From: Advenella incenata
GTDB taxonomy: Bacteria; Pseudomonadota; Gammaproteobacteria; Burkholderiales; Burkholderiaceae_B
Assembly (NCBI RefSeq): GCF_004217095.1
Contig: NZ_SHKO01000003.1
Coordinates: forward strand, 310,001 to 374,000
Direction: 5' to 3'
Length of the DNA: 64,000 nucleotides
Shown: positions 8,512 through 17,299 of the stretch, in pieces
Numbering within the stretch: the first letter of the stretch is position 1
Layout: each line of letters starts with the position of its first letter
Program-made: the position numbers and the translations under genes
Notes under the pieces: model-generated
Seen by the model: only the letters and a program-made list of their open reading frames with translations
The model's database searches: none
What the model was told of the DNA's origin: nothing

Positions 8512-9024
8512 TCAATCGTGGTCTATCTGTAATGCCTCCAGAAATCGTGAAACCATGTTGTAGGCACCGATGGTCGCGGTCACTTCGACTAGTTCCTGGT
8601 TGTTGAAGTAAGGACGTATCGCTTCAAAAGTCTGATCTGGTACGCGAATGTCACGTGTCATGGCATCGCAATAGGCAATGAGCGCCCGATCTCTGTCATT
8701 AAAATCGAGCAGATCATTGTGGCGTAACTGTTGCATCTGAGTTTCAGTAAAGCCGGCTCGCAGTGCGAACGGCATATGTTGTGCAAACTCATAATCTGCT
8801 TCGTTAAGCACGGCCACCCGCATAATCAGCAACTCCCTGACATCGGCTGGAAACGTGCTTTTCTGGCGAATCGCTGTCAGAAAAGCCAGCCATCCTTCTG
8901 CGACAGGCGCACTGTTGAGCAGCATGGCATACAGGTTAAATACCTTGCCTCGTTCTGCGGTAATGCGCTTTTCCAGCGCCTGCGTTTCTGGTTGGCCCAG
9001 TTTTGCATAAGGTATTCTTGCCAT
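8512..9024 (-). CDS. Carboxymuconolactone decarboxylase (AhpD-like) family protein
   Basis: 170 residues, all-helical CMD fold. The core segment YEFAQHMPFALRAGF has the Glu and His seen in gamma-carboxymuconolactone decarboxylases but lacks the CxxC redox pair of AhpD, so peroxidase activity is unlikely. Stand-alone members of this family often act on lactones or have unknown roles. It sits between the Bug gene and two dehydrogenase genes in a likely four-gene operon (gaps 40 and 45 nt), which suggests a step in breakdown of an oxidised organic acid. Exact reaction unknown. Confidence 0.85.
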   Translation of the reverse strand: MARIPYAKLGQPETQALEKRITAERGKVFNLYAMLLNSAPVAEGWLAFLTAIRQKSTFPADVRELLIMRVAVLNEADYEFAQHMPFALRAGFTETQMQQLRHNDLLDFNDRDRALIAYCDAMTRDIRVPDQTFEAIRPYFNNQELVEVTATIGAYNMVSRFLEALQIDHD

Positions 9025-9064
9025 CGTCGGTCCTTGTCGAGTTTGAAATAGTCAAATGAATGGT

Positions 9065-9874
9065 TCAGTCGCAGCGCACGCTCATGCCGCCATCCACAAC
9101 CAGTTCGGTTCCGGTAATGAAGCGTGCTTCGTCTGATGCGAGAAACAATACGGCGTTTGCCGTATCCCGTCCGTCGCCAGTAACTGATAGCGGAATTCGT
9201 GCCTTGCGGCGGTTGAGTAGCGCCCGTATGTCGCCCTTTGCCTGATCCCTTGCTAGAAATGCATCTACGAGCGGGGTATGTAGTTGCCCCGGTACGACCG
9301 TATTGACTCGGATACCTTTTGGTGCATACTCGACGGCTGTAACGCGGCCGAACTGGATCACACCGGCTTTAGCACAGGCATAACCAATTTGTGCCGCTCC
9401 GGTCCAGCGTATACCGGACGTAGAAGCTATATTGACAATGGCGCCGCCGCCCTGTGATTCCATTAATGGCAATACATGCCGACAGGTCAGAAATACCGTG
9501 GAAAGGTTCAGATCCAGCTGCGCGTGCCATTGTTCGGTGGACAGCTGGGCAGGGCCTCCAGGGACAGGACTGCCGACGTTGTTGACAAGAATATCGATAT
9601 GCCCGAACCGGTTTTTGACGGTATCTAAGAGCTTACCTATTGCATTATCATCGGTGACATCGCATGCAAGCGGCGTAATGGCGTCGGCATGGCCATTTGC
9701 CAGCTTGATGGTTTCATCCATTGCATTGATGTCCCGGTCAACTGCGACGACAAGGGCCCCTTCCTGGGCAAGCCGAATTGCAGTTGCCCGACCGTTTCCC
9801 CAGCCTGGCCCGACGCTGCCGGCACCAGTGACAATGGCGATCTTTCCATTTAGACGGGCATGGGTGTGAATCAC
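9065..9874 (-). CDS. Short-chain dehydrogenase/reductase (SDR)
   Basis: 269 residues from a GTG with AAGGAG at good spacing. The classical SDR pattern is present: a glycine-rich cofactor loop TGAGSVGPGWGNGRA near residues 16-30, NNVG, the catalytic Ser in NIASTSG and the YACAK motif. The cofactor loop is longer than the usual TGxxxGxG and shares the PGWGNG/QSGWGNG form with the next gene, so the two are related paralogues. Asp after the second strand (VAVDRD) favours NAD(H). It follows the other SDR gene by 15 nt. Substrate unknown; probably a hydroxy acid or cyclic alcohol intermediate. Confidence 0.9.
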   Translation of the reverse strand: MIHTHARLNGKIAIVTGAGSVGPGWGNGRATAIRLAQEGALVVAVDRDINAMDETIKLANGHADAITPLACDVTDDNAIGKLLDTVKNRFGHIDILVNNVGSPVPGGPAQLSTEQWHAQLDLNLSTVFLTCRHVLPLMESQGGGAIVNIASTSGIRWTGAAQIGYACAKAGVIQFGRVTAVEYAPKGIRVNTVVPGQLHTPLVDAFLARDQAKGDIRALLNRRKARIPLSVTGDGRDTANAVLFLASDEARFITGTELVVDGGMSVRCD

Positions 9875-9889
9875 GCGCTTCTCCTTATA

Positions 9890-10684
9890 TCAACGGGTTG
9901 CCATGGTTACGCCGCCATCAACCACAATCTGCTGCGCGGTAATGTAGCGGCTTTCATTGCTGGCCAGAAACAGGACCGCGTGTGCGACATCCCACGCGTC
10001 GCCCATTCTGCCCATGGGCACCTGTCCGTGTCGATGGGCGACAAAGCCTTCGTAATCTCCTTTTGCATATTTTTTTGCCAGCCGTTCAACCAGGGGGGTG
10101 AACATCAGCCCGGGAACCACCGAGTTAAGGCGTATGTTTTGTTCGGCATAGATAATTGCGGTTGTCGAGGTCATTTGCATCAGCGCAGCCTTCGCAGCAG
10201 CGTATGCCACTTGTGGTTTGCCTACGTAACGCAAACCAGCTATAGACGATATGTTGATGATGGAACCGCCCCCCTGGCTTTGCATCACCGGTATAACGTG
10301 CTTGCAGCACAAAAAGGCCGAAGTCAGGTTGACCTGTAATTGTTCATTCCAGACATCTTCGGCCATTGTCACAGGATCGCCGGGTTCGGATCGCCCGACG
10401 TTATTGACCAGGATGTCGATACGGCCATATGCCTGCAGGCAATTGGCCACCAGCTGCGCGACTTCGTCCGCGCTAGTAACATTGCATGACTGGACCGTTG
10501 CCGTACCCCCTTCCTCCTGAATAATGGCGTGCGTGTTTTGCGCCGCATCCAGACTCAGATCACAACCGTAAACTGTCGCACCTTGCCGCGCCAGCATGAC
10601 CGCTGTTGCCTTGCCGTTGCCCCAACCGCTTTGCATCGTACCGCAGCCTGTCACCAAAGCCACCTTGCCATCCAGCCGTAACAT
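9890..10684 (-). CDS. Short-chain dehydrogenase/reductase (SDR), paralogue of the next gene
   Basis: 264 residues with GAGGTGAT before ATG. The cofactor loop is TGCGTMQSGWGNGKA, then NNVG, the Ser region NISSIAG and YAAAK with the catalytic Tyr and Lys. The CDLSLD acidic residue after strand two points to NAD(H). It is the promoter-proximal gene of the four-gene unit running down to the Bug gene at 7486 and is divergent from a LysR regulator 93 nt away. Two related dehydrogenases in series suggest two oxidation steps or two stereoisomers of one substrate; this is inference. Confidence 0.9.
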   Translation of the reverse strand: MLRLDGKVALVTGCGTMQSGWGNGKATAVMLARQGATVYGCDLSLDAAQNTHAIIQEEGGTATVQSCNVTSADEVAQLVANCLQAYGRIDILVNNVGRSEPGDPVTMAEDVWNEQLQVNLTSAFLCCKHVIPVMQSQGGGSIINISSIAGLRYVGKPQVAYAAAKAALMQMTSTTAIIYAEQNIRLNSVVPGLMFTPLVERLAKKYAKGDYEGFVAHRHGQVPMGRMGDAWDVAHAVLFLASNESRYITAQQIVVDGGVTMATR

Positions 10685-10738
10685 ATCATCACCTCTTTCT
10701 TATACACAGCCACAAGGTTACACTCGCAAAGACAAAAG

Positions 10739-10763
10739 AATAAGTTCATTTTTTTACCTTATT
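10739..10763. promoter_or_regulatory. Inverted repeat, candidate LysR operator
   Basis: AATAAG (10739-10744) and CTTATT (10758-10763) are separated by 13 nt in the divergent spacer between the SDR operon and the LysR gene. LysR activator sites are typically such dyads near the divergent promoter. The region is AT-rich, so a chance match is possible. Confidence 0.35.
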
Positions 10764-10777
10764 AATAGAAGAAAGGC

Positions 10778-11680
10778 ATGAATCTGACTCCAAGACACCT
10801 CCATGTATTTGTTGTTCTTGCCGATTCGCTGAGCTTTCATACGGCGGCCGATCAGCTTCATATTACTCAGCCCACGCTCAGTAAATTGGTAAAGACAATT
10901 GAAGAGATGGCGGGGGTACGACTGTTCGAACGCAGCACCCGGCACGTGAGCCTGACGCGTGACGGACAGGCGCTGCTGGAGATCGCCCGGCAAACCGTTA
11001 CCGGCTATCGGGACGGCCTGAATAATTTTGAACAGATGGTCAGATTCCGCAACCAGCGGGTGGCCATTGCAGCGTTGCCGACGCTGGCTGCCACGCTGTT
11101 ACCGAAGTTGATCACGGCCTTGGGCAGGACTCATCCGCAAGCAAAGTTACAGGTATTTGATGTTATCGCCAATGAAGCGATGCAATTGCTTTACGACAGA
11201 AAGGTGGATATCGTGCTGGCGGCCAGGGAAAACACTTCGGAAACGCTGCGGTTTACAAAACTGTTTGTTGAGCCTTTTGTCCTGATGCATCGCCCGGATA
11301 ACCATATCAGTCTGAAAAAGTGGGACGTAGCCGGATTGTCGGCGCTTCCGATCATTTCCATGCCTCAGGGGACCAGCACCCGATCGGGTGTGGACGACTA
11401 TTTCGCCGCACACAACGCCATATTCTCGCCGACGTTCGCGCTGCGGGATTTGAATACTATTTCCCAGTTTGTTCGCAGCGGATGCGGCATCGCAATACTT
11501 CCATGGTCAGCGGCACGACCGTTTCTGAAGGACGATCTGCAGATCTGCTATTTGAAAGGCGCTCCGCATCGCTATATTGGTATTTTTACATTGAAAGGAT
11601 TATCCCATTCGGAACTGACCCTTCATGTTATGCGCTCCCTGGTCGCCATGAGTGCAGAACTGCCAATGCCGAATGAATAG
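10778..11680 (+). CDS. LysR-family transcriptional regulator
   Basis: 300 residues, normal family length. The helix-turn-helix is at the N-terminus (LSFHTAADQLHITQPTLSKL, about residues 18-37), followed by the two-lobed effector domain. GAAAGG precedes the ATG. It is divergent from the SDR-SDR-CMD-Bug unit and directly upstream of an MFS gene on its own strand, so it probably senses the module substrate and activates one or both. Confidence 0.9.
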   Translation: MNLTPRHLHVFVVLADSLSFHTAADQLHITQPTLSKLVKTIEEMAGVRLFERSTRHVSLTRDGQALLEIARQTVTGYRDGLNNFEQMVRFRNQRVAIAALPTLAATLLPKLITALGRTHPQAKLQVFDVIANEAMQLLYDRKVDIVLAARENTSETLRFTKLFVEPFVLMHRPDNHISLKKWDVAGLSALPIISMPQGTSTRSGVDDYFAAHNAIFSPTFALRDLNTISQFVRSGCGIAILPWSAARPFLKDDLQICYLKGAPHRYIGIFTLKGLSHSELTLHVMRSLVAMSAELPMPNE

Positions 11681-11806
11681 CTGTTGCATTGCCCAATGCT
11701 TTGCCGATAAGGCCTGACGGTCGCCACTGGGTGAGCAAACGACGTCCATGCGGCGGTGCGTTACAATCAGAGCTTCAATCATTAAAATATTCGTCAGAGG
11801 CATTCG

Positions 11807-13045
11807 TTGAATACGCAGTCGATCTCAATAAATAAAGTCAAGCTCATGCTTTATTTTCTCTTGTCAGGGTTTGTTTTGAGTCAGGCTTATCGTACCCTGG
11901 GCGGTATTCTTTCCGTGCCATTGAAGACCGAATTCATGCTCGACAGCGACAGGCTGGCAGGAGTGATTGGTTCTTTTCATATTGCATTTGGCTGCCTGCA
12001 GGTGGTGATCGGTATTCTGATCGATAACTTTGGTATCCGAAAAACCATTCTCTTTGTTTCTCCATTTTCAGTGGTAGGCGCGGTGCTTTCGGGCATGGCA
12101 GTGTCTCCGGCGATGCTGCAGTGGGGGCAGATTTTGATTGGCTTTGGCTGTGCCCCGGCCTTTCTGGCATGTATTGTGTTGATGGCCCGGCATTTTTCGG
12201 GCAAGCAGTTTTCAATGATGTACGCCTTTGCCTTGGGGTCGGGCAGTCTGGGGCTGATTTTTACTGCAACACCCACCGCCTGGCTGGTTGGTCACTTCGG
12301 CTGGCGTAGCTGCTTTTATATTTTGGCCGTCTTGAGTTTTCTGACCTGGCTACTGATTTACTTTGGCGTTCGTAATGTGGACAGCGGACTGGAGGCCTCA
12401 TCGCTCAGTCTCAAACAGAAGACCGTTATGGCAGTGCGTTCAATATCTGGATATAAGGCTTTGCTGAAAATCCGGGAAACGCCAGGCATTCTGTCGATGG
12501 TGTTCGTCATTTACGCCGCTTTTTTGACGCTGCGTGGCTTATGGCTGGGGCCGCTACTGGTCGAGCGTCATCACGCTAGCCTGGTTTTTGCAGGGAACCT
12601 GGCTCTGCTGCTGTCCATTATTTCGGTGTTCAGCCCGATGCTGTTCGGCCGCCTGGATCCGGGCCCCGGCAAACGCTATGCGTATTTATGCGTTCAGCCG
12701 TGGGTTCTGGTGATCGCTTTCGTTGTCCTGGCGTATAGCCAGCAGCTGTGGCTCAGTATCGCCACAATCGTGGTTATTGCAGTCGGAGCCAGCAATACCG
12801 TCTGGCAACTGGCCGACGCCAAAGAGGTTTACCCGCAGAACATGCAAGGGCGCGCCATTGCGCTATTTAACACGTCGCTGTTTCTTGGCGCATCATTTAT
12901 GCAGTGGATCTCGGGCAAGGCCCATGATATTTTTAATTTGCAGGGCCAAGATATTTTTACCTCGGCCTTTCTGATGTCCGCCATTGTCCTGTCCATAGGA
13001 ATTATTGCATACATCATATTGCGGCGGCCGGCACGCCGGCTGTAA
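11807..13045 (+). CDS. MFS transporter
   Basis: 412 residues with about 12 hydrophobic segments, consistent with a major facilitator carrier in the inner membrane. The frame starts at a TTG preceded by CAGAGG at 6 nt; an ATG 13 codons later (MLYFLLSGFV) would cut into the first membrane segment region and is less attractive. No family signature allows a substrate to be named; the overall look is of organic-anion or metabolite MFS carriers. It follows the LysR gene by 126 nt and may supply the SDR module with its substrate, alongside the Bug receptor. Confidence 0.87.
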   Translation: MNTQSISINKVKLMLYFLLSGFVLSQAYRTLGGILSVPLKTEFMLDSDRLAGVIGSFHIAFGCLQVVIGILIDNFGIRKTILFVSPFSVVGAVLSGMAVSPAMLQWGQILIGFGCAPAFLACIVLMARHFSGKQFSMMYAFALGSGSLGLIFTATPTAWLVGHFGWRSCFYILAVLSFLTWLLIYFGVRNVDSGLEASSLSLKQKTVMAVRSISGYKALLKIRETPGILSMVFVIYAAFLTLRGLWLGPLLVERHHASLVFAGNLALLLSIISVFSPMLFGRLDPGPGKRYAYLCVQPWVLVIAFVVLAYSQQLWLSIATIVVIAVGASNTVWQLADAKEVYPQNMQGRAIALFNTSLFLGASFMQWISGKAHDIFNLQGQDIFTSAFLMSAIVLSIGIIAYIILRRPARRL

Positions 13046-13076
13046 GTGGCGGGGCAGGCCGTAGGGCTTGCTGCTA

Positions 13077-14051
13077 CTATAGCTTGCGGCTTGGTGGGCG
13101 TTCCAGGTCCAGAATCGGGCCCAGCGGAACGATGCCATTCGGATTGATCGTCTGATGGCTCTGATAATAATGCCGCTTGATATGATCAAAGTCTATCGTG
13201 GCAGCGACCCCCGGCCATTGGTATAGCTCACGAGTGTAGCTCCACAGGTTTTCGTAGTCGACCAGGCGTCTGAGATTGCATTTGAAATGGCCGTGATACA
13301 CCGCATCAAAGCGGATCAGGGTGGTGAACAGGCGCCAGTCGGCTTCGGTCACTGTCTGCCCCGGTAGATAACGGCGCTGGCCAAGTTCGGCCTCCAGCTC
13401 ATCCAATGCGGCAAACAGGCTGCTAACCTCTTTTTCATAAACAGCCTGATCTGTCGCAAAGCCTGCCTTGTACACGCCGTTATTGATGCTGTTATAAATT
13501 CGCGAATTGACCTGATCGATTTGTGGCAACAGCGCAGCAGGAGAGAAGTCAACTGGAGTTGCGCCAATGTCGTCAAATGCGCTATTGAGCATGCGGATAA
13601 TTTCCGCCGATTCGTTATTCACAATGGTGTTGCGTTCCAGATCCCACAGCACCGGTACCGTGACGCGACCACTATAGTCCGGCTGTGCTTTCAGATAGAC
13701 CTCATACAGATACTGGGCGTTGCCGACAGGATCGCCCACCACCCCGGCGTCAGGTTCAAATGTCCAACCCTTGTCTCCCATGTATGGATTAACAACCGAC
13801 ACACTGATCTTGTCTTCCAGACCTTTGAGGGCGCGCAGAATCATTGTGCGATTTGCCCAGGGGCAGGCCAGCGACACATATAGATGGTATCGTCCGGCTT
13901 CGGCCCGGAACCCGCCATCGCAGCTCGCACCGGGGCTGCCGTCTGCTGTGATCCAATGACGAAACTGCGTGTCGCTGCGGACAAAGCGGCCGCCGCTGCC
14001 TGCCGTGTCATACCACTGATCCTGCCATTTTCCGTCAATTAATAGTCCCAT
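13077..14051 (-). CDS. yqjG: Glutathionyl-hydroquinone reductase, YqjG/ECM4 type
   Basis: 324 residues from the ATG at 14051 (MGLLIDGKWQDQWYD), preceded by AAGGAA; an in-frame extension to 14114 lacks support. The redox-active cysteine is in SLACPWANR, the hallmark of xi-class glutathione transferases, and the C-terminal helical domain carries the Tyr-rich segments of the family. These enzymes reduce glutathionyl-hydroquinones with glutathione, which protects cells that meet quinones from aromatic breakdown. Length matches E. coli YqjG. It stands alone, divergent from the catalase gene, which suggests a shared oxidative or quinone stress theme. Confidence 0.9.
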   Translation of the reverse strand: MGLLIDGKWQDQWYDTAGSGGRFVRSDTQFRHWITADGSPGASCDGGFRAEAGRYHLYVSLACPWANRTMILRALKGLEDKISVSVVNPYMGDKGWTFEPDAGVVGDPVGNAQYLYEVYLKAQPDYSGRVTVPVLWDLERNTIVNNESAEIIRMLNSAFDDIGATPVDFSPAALLPQIDQVNSRIYNSINNGVYKAGFATDQAVYEKEVSSLFAALDELEAELGQRRYLPGQTVTEADWRLFTTLIRFDAVYHGHFKCNLRRLVDYENLWSYTRELYQWPGVAATIDFDHIKRHYYQSHQTINPNGIVPLGPILDLERPPSRKL

Positions 14052-14429
14052 CGTATTCCTTGCTATTTGCTCTGCCTGGCGTGGCTCGTTAACGATTCGC
14101 CGGCTTTTGATCAATCAATTCATGGCTAGCCACAGGTGATGCAGGTCACTGATGGATACAGCTGAACGCCAGCAACAGAGACGTGTGCTGGGCACCTGAT
14201 GCCCAACGAATCTATATGGGGCGTCGGTAGCCTTAAGTATAATAGCATTGCCAAGCAGATTGCTGTGTGGATGCGACAAGGATGCATGCGTACCTTTGTC
14301 CGATCGGGTGAAACATGAGCCGCATAGAATGGAACCTTTATGGCTAAATATGGCCTATATTAACGGTGCCATGCTGATCGGATACAGCGATCACTTCGGC
14401 CATTATTTGTGCAACAGGAGATATTTTCC
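14052..14429. other. Divergent promoter region between yqjG-like gene and catalase
   Basis: 378 nt without a supported gene. A perfect TATAAT at 14238-14243 on the plus strand could be a -10 box for the catalase gene, but I see no good -35 at 17 nt. A small hairpin GGGCA-CCTGA-TGCCC lies near 14190-14205. No clear OxyR or Fur site was recognised by eye. Confidence 0.4.
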
Positions 14430-15929
14430 ATGAATGAATCAAACAAAAAGCCCGCTTCCGGATCTACCACAGGCGCTGGCGCGCCCGCGCAAAGCGATCG
14501 CAACTCGCTAACTGTCGGACCTAACGGGCCAATTTTGCTTCACGATGTCCATTTTCTTGAGCAAATGGCGCACTTTAACCGTGAAAAAGTGCCGGAACGT
14601 CAGCCTCATGCAAAGGGCGCCGGCGCATTTGGCGAGTTCGAAACGACGGAAGATGTTTCTGCATACACGAAAGCCGCAGTCTTTCAAAAAGGCTGTAAGA
14701 CCGAGATGTTGGCGCGGTTCTCGACTGTGGCCGGAGAAGCTGGCAGTCCTGATACCTGGCGCGACGTGCGCGGCTTCTCCCTGAAGTTCTACACCGATGA
14801 GGGTAACTACGATTTGGTGGGCAATAATACTCCGGTCTTTTTTGTGCGCGATCCGATGAAATTTCCGCACTTTATTCGCAGCCAGAAACGGTTGCCCGAT
14901 TCCGGATTGCGCGACAATCATATGCAGTGGGACTTCTGGACCAGCAACCCTGAAACGGCGCACCAGGTTACCTATCTGATGGGAGAACGTGGCTTGCCGC
15001 GTACCTGGCGTCATATGAACGGTTACGGTTCGCATACCTATATGTGGATCAACGCCGCAGGTGAAAAATTCTGGGTCAAATATCATTTCCATACAAACCA
15101 GGGAATGGCGTTTTTCAGTAATGCCGAAGCCGCTGCAATGGCGGGTAAAGATGCCGACTTTCACAGGCGAGATCTGTTTGATGCCATTGCCCGCGGCGAG
15201 CATCCGAGCTGGGTGATGTCGGTGCAGATCATGCCTTATGCCGATGCCGGCAAGTACCGTTTCAATCCCTTCGATCTGACCAAAACCTGGTCGCACAAGG
15301 ATTATCCACTGATCAAGGTCGGTACGATGACACTGAACCGCAATCCGGAGAACTTTTTTGCACAGATTGAACAGGCTGCGTTTTCGCCTGGCAATGTGGT
15401 TCCGGGTATCGGCCTGTCTCCGGACAAAATGCTGCTGGGACGCGCATTTGCGTATAACGATGCACAGCGCAATCGGATTGGCACCAATTTTCACCAGTTG
15501 CCGGTGAACCGGCCCAAAGTTCCCGTCAATACCTATATGTTCGATGGTCAGATGGCCTACGAGCACAGCGGTAACGCGCCCGTTTACGCACCCAACAGTG
15601 CCGGACGCGACTGGGCCGACAGTACCGGGAAAATGGACGACGGCTGGGAAACGGATGGCGATATGGTTCGGCAAGCTTATACACTGCATGCCGAAGATGA
15701 TGATTTCGGCCAGCCCGGCACGCTTGTGCGCGACGTTTTCAATGATGATCAGCGTAATAAGCTGATCGAACAAGTGGCCGGCAGCCTGCTGGGCGGTGTG
15801 CGCAGCCCGGTCCTGGAGCGCGCCTTTGACTACTGGAAGCGTATTGATGCGGATGTGGGGCGTCGTATTGAAGAAAAAGTGCGTGCAGGCAATGCCGCCG
15901 AGCCGGTCGCTGGCGAAGGCGAAGCCTGA
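14430..15929 (+). CDS. katA: Monofunctional haem catalase (clade 3, KatA-like)
   Basis: 499 residues from the ATG at 14430, with CAGGAG 9 nt upstream; an in-frame GTG at 14409 overlaps that site and is not preferred. The distal histidine is in RQPHAKGAG (His60), the distal Asn in GNNTPVFF (Asn133), and the proximal haem ligand in [11 protein letters not shown] (Tyr342). It converts hydrogen peroxide to water and oxygen in the cytoplasm. The small-subunit size and the absence of a C-terminal flavodoxin-like domain fit clade 3. A strong terminator follows at 16061. The first 20 residues are low-complexity and probably disordered. Confidence 0.95.
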   Translation: MNESNKKPASGSTTGAGAPAQSDRNSLTVGPNGPILLHDVHFLEQMAHFNREKVPERQPHAKGAGAFGEFETTEDVSAYTKAAVFQKGCKTEMLARFSTVAGEAGSPDTWRDVRGFSLKFYTDEGNYDLVGNNTPVFFVRDPMKFPHFIRSQKRLPDSGLRDNHMQWDFWTSNPETAHQVTYLMGERGLPRTWRHMNGYGSHTYMWINAAGEKFWVKYHFHTNQGMAFFSNAEAAAMAGKDADFHRRDLFDAIARGEHPSWVMSVQIMPYADAGKYRFNPFDLTKTWSHKDYPLIKVGTMTLNRNPENFFAQIEQAAFSPGNVVPGIGLSPDKMLLGRAFAYNDAQRNRIGTNFHQLPVNRPKVPVNTYMFDGQMAYEHSGNAPVYAPNSAGRDWADSTGKMDDGWETDGDMVRQAYTLHAEDDDFGQPGTLVRDVFNDDQRNKLIEQVAGSLLGGVRSPVLERAFDYWKRIDADVGRRIEEKVRAGNAAEPVAGEGEA

Positions 15930-16060
15930 CCGGGAATGCACCGGATCGCCCGCAAGCGTTCCAAGACGCATGGCTTGATCAACGATTTAAGCGATGCGTT
16001 TATTTGACGCACTTAAGCGATATGTTTAAGCGGGTGAAAGACGACTTATATGGCTAGTGG

Positions 16061-16106
16061 AGCGCTGAATGTCAACTGTGATGGTTGATATTTCAGCGCT
16101 TTTTTT
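16061..16106 (+). terminator. Rho-independent terminator of the catalase gene
   Basis: AGCGCTGAA pairs with TTCAGCGCT, with an inner TCAAC/GGTTGA stem, followed by seven T. It lies 131 nt after the catalase stop. Confidence 0.85.
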
Positions 16107-16279
16107 CGCCTGCAGGTTCGATTGTGCGAACCGGCTTCAAAGATGGTGGCCTGAGGTGTTAGATTGATGCCGTTATGGGACAAGAAAGGGGGAGGGTGCG
16201 CTTTTGCTTCGATCGGACATCATGGCTTCTGATAGGTTTGTAATCGGCAGATAGCACAATATTTCTGCTGTCGCTGCGC

Positions 16280-17299
16280 TTAACCCGCAAGAGTTGTTCG
16301 CTGCTTGGTGAGCCATCGCTCATATTCCCGCTCGAAAATCCTGACAACACGCTGACCGTGTCCGGCTGATGCTGCGCTGTTATGGGGGGTGATCCATACA
16401 TTGGGCAGCGTCCAGAATGCAGATGACGTGGGTAACGGTTCTCTCATGAAAGTATCCAAATAGGCACCTGCAATGTGACCCTGCGACAGCGCCTGTATCA
16501 GTGAAGATTCATCAATCAGCGCGCCCCGTCCGACATTGGCGATACGTGCATGAGCCGGCATCAGTGCAAGACGGCGTTGATCGATCAATCCATGTGTCTG
16601 TTCATTCAAGGGTAAAGCCAATACAAGCCAGTGACACTGGCCCAATGCGTGATCCAGCCCAGTGTAATCAATGACGTTTACAAACGGCGGTATCGGCGTG
16701 GCATTTCTGCGTACAATGGTCACCTTGAAGCCGACTGCCAATAGCATGCTGCCAAGCGTCAGGCCGATCGCGCCCGCACCGGCAATGATCACATGCTGCG
16801 TCTCGATATCTGCGGGCAACGCTTTCCCTGTCAGCGGTGCCCAGTCTTTTCTCGCCTGTGCCGGCAGCCAATGTCCAAAACCCCGCGACAAAGCCAGTAT
16901 GGCGGCAAGCGTAGTCTGGGCGATCGGCAGCGCAGTCGAACCACTGGACGTCGTGATCCTGATTCCTCTTCTTATAGTGTCCTGATATTGGGGCAAATCC
17001 AGGCCCGAAGAACAAACATGTAGCCATGTAAGTTGACTTGCTTTGTCCACGATGTGAAAAAAAGCATTCGAGGACGGGCCTGGTTCGTGCAGTGAGCTGC
17101 CGTCATACAAATCCCGAGAAAAAAAGGCGGCGTTGATTCGGTCTATTTTTCCCTGTACTTCGTTTATCGTATATCGTTGCACAGGCACGCCGATACGCTT
17201 TGCAATCTCATCGAACTGCTTTCCATATTCTTGATTGACAGCTTCCGAAAGGAGCAGCCCAACCGGAAGGGCGGGCTGCGCTACTTGATGCTTATCCAC
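16280..17299 (-). CDS. D-2-hydroxyacid dehydrogenase (NAD-binding)
   Basis: 339 residues from a GTG that lies inside the end of the upstream gene (19-nt overlap), so translation is probably coupled. The Rossmann motif is GAGAIG (174-179). The catalytic triad of the family is visible as Arg258 in NVGRGALID, Glu287 in MREPLP and His306 in ITPHNSA. These enzymes interconvert 2-oxo and D-2-hydroxy acids. Placed after an enolase-superfamily gene and a Bug gene, it may reduce or oxidise the 2-oxo acid released by the upstream dehydratase or racemase. Substrate unknown. Confidence 0.88.
   Translation of the reverse strand: MDKHQVAQPALPVGLLLSEAVNQEYGKQFDEIAKRIGVPVQRYTINEVQGKIDRINAAFFSRDLYDGSSLHEPGPSSNAFFHIVDKASQLTWLHVCSSGLDLPQYQDTIRRGIRITTSSGSTALPIAQTTLAAILALSRGFGHWLPAQARKDWAPLTGKALPADIETQHVIIAGAGAIGLTLGSMLLAVGFKVTIVRRNATPIPPFVNVIDYTGLDHALGQCHWLVLALPLNEQTHGLIDQRRLALMPAHARIANVGRGALIDESSLIQALSQGHIAGAYLDTFMREPLPTSSAFWTLPNVWITPHNSAASAGHGQRVVRIFEREYERWLTKQRTTLAG

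Noticed and set aside
14508-15971. 487-residue open frame on the minus strand over the catalase gene
   Set aside because: It is antisense to a catalase with all catalytic residues; long antisense frames arise from codon bias, and it has no family resemblance or ribosome site.
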